From Arthrobacter oryzae (GTDB lineage Bacteria > Actinomycetota > Actinomycetes > Actinomycetales > Micrococcaceae): DNA of 64,000 nucleotides. The stretch lies in assembly GCF_030812315.1 (NCBI RefSeq), contig NZ_JAUSSM010000010.1, positions 124,001-188,000 of the forward strand, read 5' to 3'. The position numbers and the translations under genes were made by a program. Every line of letters starts with the position of its first letter. The stretch's first letter is position 1. The notes under the pieces were generated by a model. The model saw only the letters and a program-made list of their open reading frames with translations. It did no database searches and was not told where the DNA came from. This document shows positions 60,874-64,000 of the stretch, one piece after another.

Positions 60874-62223
60874 ATGTCTAACAAAACAGGCCTGACGGAA
60901 CAGGTCAAAACAGTCACCGGAGCGACGAGATTCCGTTATCTCGTGCTCCTGGGCATCGTCGTCATAACCGTCGTGAACTATGTTGACCGCGGCGCAATTG
61001 CTTACGCTGCCAGCGGGATTATTGGTGAGTACAGCCTGGACCCTGCCGCCTGGGGACAGGTCCTCGGCTTCTTCGGCTACGGATATATGTTCGGGGCCCT
61101 GGCCGGGGGATTCCTGGCTGACAGGAAGGGCCCGAAATGGACGATGACGGCCGCATGCGCGGCATGGTCGGTGCTCGTCGTTGGAGTGGTCATCGCGGGC
61201 GATATCGGCCTGCAGTTGTTCGGCTCCGCCCTTGTCGGCTTCGCGATATTCCGAATAGGATTCGGGTTCGCTGAGGGGCCGACGTACGCCACCATTAACC
61301 GGACCGTCGCAAACTGGTCCACAGTCAAAGAACGCGGATTCATGTCCGCCTTTGGCCTGCTGGGAACACCCCTCGGGGCACTGCTATCGGCCCCCGTCGC
61401 CGTAGGCCTGATCACACTGACCGGGGGCTGGCGCTGGATGTTCGTCGTCCTGGGCGTCCTTGGTCTGGTCTGGCTTTTGTGGTGGCAGCTTCTGTTCACC
61501 AACAAGCCAGAAGAAAACCCGCGGGTCAATTCCCAGGAGCTTGCGCAGATCCGCACAGCTGATGTGACCGGGGGGAATGCGGACGGCTTCGACGGTGGCG
61601 CTAATGCCAAATGGTACGAGTTCTTCCTCAGCAGGACGCTGATCTTCAATGCCCTCGGCTACTTCTCCTTCATGTATGTGAACTTCATGATTCTCAGCTG
61701 GACGCCCAGGTACTTGGAATCCGAGTTCGGCTTCAAGCTGGGGTCTTTGTGGTACTTGGGCATGGTGCCCTGGATCGGAGCCTGCTTCACTGTTGTACTC
61801 GGCGGAAAAATCTCCGACTGGCTTCGTCAGAAGACTGGAAGTCTGTGGATCGCCAGAAGCGGATTTGCCATGTTGTCGCTGGCCCTGACCACGATCTGCT
61901 TCTGCTTCATTCCCACCCTGGACAACCCGGCAGCCGTGCTGGTCGTCATGGCAGTCGGGAATGCCCTCAACTCGCTCCCTAACGCTGTCTATTGGACAGT
62001 CCTGATTGACACTGTGCCCGCCAAGTCCGCCAGCTTCGCAGGAATGACTCACTTCTTTGCCAACATTGCGACAGTCGTAGCCCCGACGCTAACCGGGTTC
62101 CTGGTCGCGGCACACGGATTCGACTCCATGTTTATCGCAACCGCCGTAGCAACCTGCATCGGCGTTGTAGCCATGGCATTCGTGCAGCCTGGTCGGTTTC
62201 GACGTAGCAAGGTGACGGCGTGA
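60874..62223 (+). CDS. ACS-type MFS transporter (anion symporter)
   Basis: 449 residues, 12 helices. VVNYVDRGAIAYAASGI is the first helix motif of the anion:cation symporter family, then GYGYMFGALAGGFLADRKGPKW and RIGFGFAEGPTYATINRTVANW. Relatives take up hexuronates, glucarate or aromatic acids with protons. Start at ATG 60874; an alternative GTG at 60835 would place promoter elements inside the gene. The stop overlaps the amidase start. Confidence 0.85.
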   Translation: MSNKTGLTEQVKTVTGATRFRYLVLLGIVVITVVNYVDRGAIAYAASGIIGEYSLDPAAWGQVLGFFGYGYMFGALAGGFLADRKGPKWTMTAACAAWSVLVVGVVIAGDIGLQLFGSALVGFAIFRIGFGFAEGPTYATINRTVANWSTVKERGFMSAFGLLGTPLGALLSAPVAVGLITLTGGWRWMFVVLGVLGLVWLLWWQLLFTNKPEENPRVNSQELAQIRTADVTGGNADGFDGGANAKWYEFFLSRTLIFNALGYFSFMYVNFMILSWTPRYLESEFGFKLGSLWYLGMVPWIGACFTVVLGGKISDWLRQKTGSLWIARSGFAMLSLALTTICFCFIPTLDNPAAVLVVMAVGNALNSLPNAVYWTVLIDTVPAKSASFAGMTHFFANIATVVAPTLTGFLVAAHGFDSMFIATAVATCIGVVAMAFVQPGRFRRSKVTA

Positions 62224-63572
62224 TGACCTCAGTAGGACAACTAGCTGACGATATACGTTCCGGATCAACGACGGCTTCCGTTGCCACACTCCAGGCGGCC
62301 AACGCTGTCGCCGCAACGAATAACCGTCTGAATGCCTGGCTTACGATGAACGCCGAAGCGGAGAGCGATGCACAAGGAATCGATCACGAACGCTCACTGG
62401 GCATCAAAGCAGGCGCCCTGTCGGGGGTACCCTGCGGCATCAAAGACCTCATTGATGTGGCCGGCATGCCCACTACCGCGGGATCAAACTTTCCACACCA
62501 CGTCGCCACTCAGGACGCCGCCGTCGTCAAATTGCTCCGAGCCGCTGGCGCGGTGATCCTGGGCAAGACCGCCACCCACGAATTCGCGTTTGGACCCACC
62601 GGAGACATTGCGGCTACGGGTCCGACATGCAATCCGCATGACCCGACAAGGATGTCTGGCGGCTCCAGCAGCGGTTCTGGCGCCGCCGTGGCGGCCGGAC
62701 ACGTTCCGTTCGCTTTAGGAACGGATACGGGTGGTTCCGTCCGGATCCCTGCGGCGCTGTGCGGGACTGTTGGTCTGCGCCCGACGTCCGGGACACTGGA
62801 CGCTATCGGTGTTCTACCGCTCGCGCCGACCCTCGACACGGTGGGTGTCCTCGCTTCCGATGTCGATGGTGTGTCCCGAGTCTGGGCGGCGATTTCGCAG
62901 GGCGCCTCGGACCCGGTCATGGCGGTTCCCGGGACAGTAAGAGTTGGTCTCATAGCCGACGAATTTTACTCGAAGGTCAGTGGTGACGTCGCGGATTCAA
63001 TGAAGAACGCCGTACATACCTTGTGTAACGCCGGAGTTGTCGTCGCCGACGTGACTCTCGGGTGGCTGGAGGAGTCGATATCGGTTTATGACCATATTCA
63101 GTGCGCCGAAGCTGTCGTAACCCACCGCCAGCGACTTCTGGAAAACCCGGAGCTGTTTCAGAATGAGGTGCGGATGAGGCTGCAAGGTGCCCAGCGGGTA
63201 CAGGAGCGGGAGTATCACTCTGCGCTCACCAGGAGGAGCGACTGGCAGGCTCGCGTCGCCGAATACTTCGGGGATTGCGACGTGCTGATCTGCCCGACAA
63301 GCCCGATCACTGCACCCCTCATTGGGCAGCGGTCCGGCTTCGATGCCGGGTGGTCCACTGCCAAGGAGGCCCTGTTGAATTTCACTAGTCCCTGGAGTGT
63401 ACTTGGGGTTCCGGCTCTGGCGCTGCCCATGGGAAAGAACGCTGTCGGGATGCCGATGTCTGTTCAGCTCCTTGGCAGGCCGAACGACGAACAGACAGTG
63501 TTCTCTATAGGCTTGCTGCTCGAGGAGCTCCTTAGGGCAACGAACTCACAGTTAGAACGTTCATCTCAGTAG
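62223..63572 (+). CDS. Amidase-signature family hydrolase
   Basis: 449 residues. Lys74 in CGIKDLIDVAG, the Ser-rich loop MSGGSSSGSGAAVAAG (cis-Ser at about 148-149) and Ser172 in LGTDTGGSVRIPA form the Ser-cisSer-Lys triad. It cuts an amide (aryl or alkyl amide, allophanate- or glutamyl-type relatives). The start (ATG, or GTG one codon earlier) overlaps the MFS stop, so the imported substrate is likely the amide it cuts. Confidence 0.9.
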   Translation: MTSVGQLADDIRSGSTTASVATLQAANAVAATNNRLNAWLTMNAEAESDAQGIDHERSLGIKAGALSGVPCGIKDLIDVAGMPTTAGSNFPHHVATQDAAVVKLLRAAGAVILGKTATHEFAFGPTGDIAATGPTCNPHDPTRMSGGSSSGSGAAVAAGHVPFALGTDTGGSVRIPAALCGTVGLRPTSGTLDAIGVLPLAPTLDTVGVLASDVDGVSRVWAAISQGASDPVMAVPGTVRVGLIADEFYSKVSGDVADSMKNAVHTLCNAGVVVADVTLGWLEESISVYDHIQCAEAVVTHRQRLLENPELFQNEVRMRLQGAQRVQEREYHSALTRRSDWQARVAEYFGDCDVLICPTSPITAPLIGQRSGFDAGWSTAKEALLNFTSPWSVLGVPALALPMGKNAVGMPMSVQLLGRPNDEQTVFSIGLLLEELLRATNSQLERSSQ

Positions 63573-63591
63573 ATGTCCGACGTGCGGTAAG

Positions 63592-63613
63592 GGGCCGGCC
63601 GACCAGCCGGCCC
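63592..63613 (+). terminator. Stem-loop terminator after the amidase gene
   Basis: GGGCCGGC-CGACCA-GCCGGCCC, a perfect 8-base stem 20 bases after the stop; TATTCCGTTT follows, a weak T-run. Confidence 0.65.
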
Positions 63614-63639
63614 TATTCCGTTTAAGATCCTCGCGGACG

Positions 63640-64000
63640 AATACAAGACCTCCACCTGCTGGCGGCCGCACACGTGGTCGTGCGGCTGCGGGAAGATGAC
63701 CTGGCGCCGCTGAACATCGAGCGTCCTTACCACAAGGAGGTCCGCGTCTACTCGGCCGGGCCGCGTTTGGCCACTGTCATGTCTGAGATAGCTCACTGGG
63801 CTTCCCCTCGAGCTGCCCCTGTCCCACAGTCTGTGGGACAAATTGCCGACGCCGTCTCGGGACGTGTGAGAGGCATGACTTCCGGGTCGGCGTCGCGGCG
63901 CCGGCCTGGGGGAGTGCTCTCAAAGGCGGCCCAATGCAGAGGAAGCTGGGGTGGCAGGTCGTACGGCTCCTTGAGCCCGGAAAAGCGGTCCCCGGTCCTC
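63640..64000 (+). other. Open frame of unknown meaning at the right edge
   Basis: A plus-strand frame without a stop up to the edge reads DLHLLAAAHVVVRLREDDLA, then RPYHKEVRVYSAGPRLATVM and EIAHW, after which composition turns poor. No start with a ribosome site is seen. It may be a gene remnant. Not recognised. Confidence 0.25.

Noticed and set aside
1..64000. CRISPR arrays, rRNA genes, riboswitches
   Set aside because: No regularly spaced repeats with unique spacers, no rRNA sequence, and no recognisable riboswitch core found by reading.

Overview
High-GC DNA with actinobacterial gene families (MmyB-like XRE regulator, CstR/CsoR, PTS-linked DhaKLM, LtrA, many LacI and IclR regulators). The gene set best fits a soil member of the Micrococcaceae, Arthrobacter or a close relative. 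That placement is inferred from gene content and codon style; no rRNA or tRNA gene is present to confirm it.

Layout. 1-2.2 kb: the start of a sugar-binding lipoprotein gene with a promoter and three LacI-type operators, a decayed pRiA4b-ORF3-like gene, and an RHH-Doc toxin-antitoxin pair. 2.2-9.3 kb: remnants of serine resolvases and res-like palindromes, a three-gene redox operon (two SDRs, one Tat-exported aldo/keto reductase) divergent from an XRE regulator, and a DUF1348-TetR pair with a double operator. 9.3-23.5 kb: a region bounded by Tn402/Tn5053-like ends. It holds an MFS gene, a complete persulfide-detoxification operon under a CstR-type repressor, an IS256-family insertion with an 8-bp target duplication, a broken resolvase and a broken TniA-like transposase, then small orphan genes. 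23.5-28 kb: decayed genes, an IS3-family shell whose middle holds a secreted-protein gene, and a gene-free stretch with palindromes.

28-46.2 kb is the metabolic core. A ten-gene minus-strand array (LacI, Gfo/Idh, CoA transferase, GMC dehydrogenase fused to a gluconate-2-dehydrogenase-subunit-3 domain, enoyl-CoA hydratase, aldehyde dehydrogenase, GH88 hydrolase, second GMC enzyme, second LacI, heme-degrading-domain protein) diverges from a plus-strand operon for an ABC sugar importer, KDG kinase and KDPG aldolase. Together they suggest uptake of a glycoside or uronide, oxidation and cleavage of it, entry of the sugar part into the KDG-KDPG route, and CoA-dependent degradation of an acid or aldehyde part. 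The substrate is not known from sequence.

46.2-48.8 kb holds pseudogenes (HAD phosphatase, glpX) and a second copy of the repeat seen near 2 kb. 48.8-54.6 kb is a duplicated PTS-dependent dihydroxyacetone kinase operon (DhaL-DhaK-DhaM/HPr-DhaL-DhaK) with a frameshifted glycerol/aquaporin channel, divergent from an IclR regulator. 54.8-58.9 kb has a thiolase with a frameshift, two SDR-type proteins and an LtrA membrane protein. 59.4-63.6 kb has a LacI regulator followed by two perfect palindromic operators, an ACS-type MFS transporter and an amidase.

Many genes carry a single frameshift or stop (resolvase, TniA, DUF4265, LRR-like, HAD, glpX, glpF, thiolase). Those inside the mobile region look like true decay. 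Those in the otherwise intact glpF and thiolase genes could also be sequencing errors.
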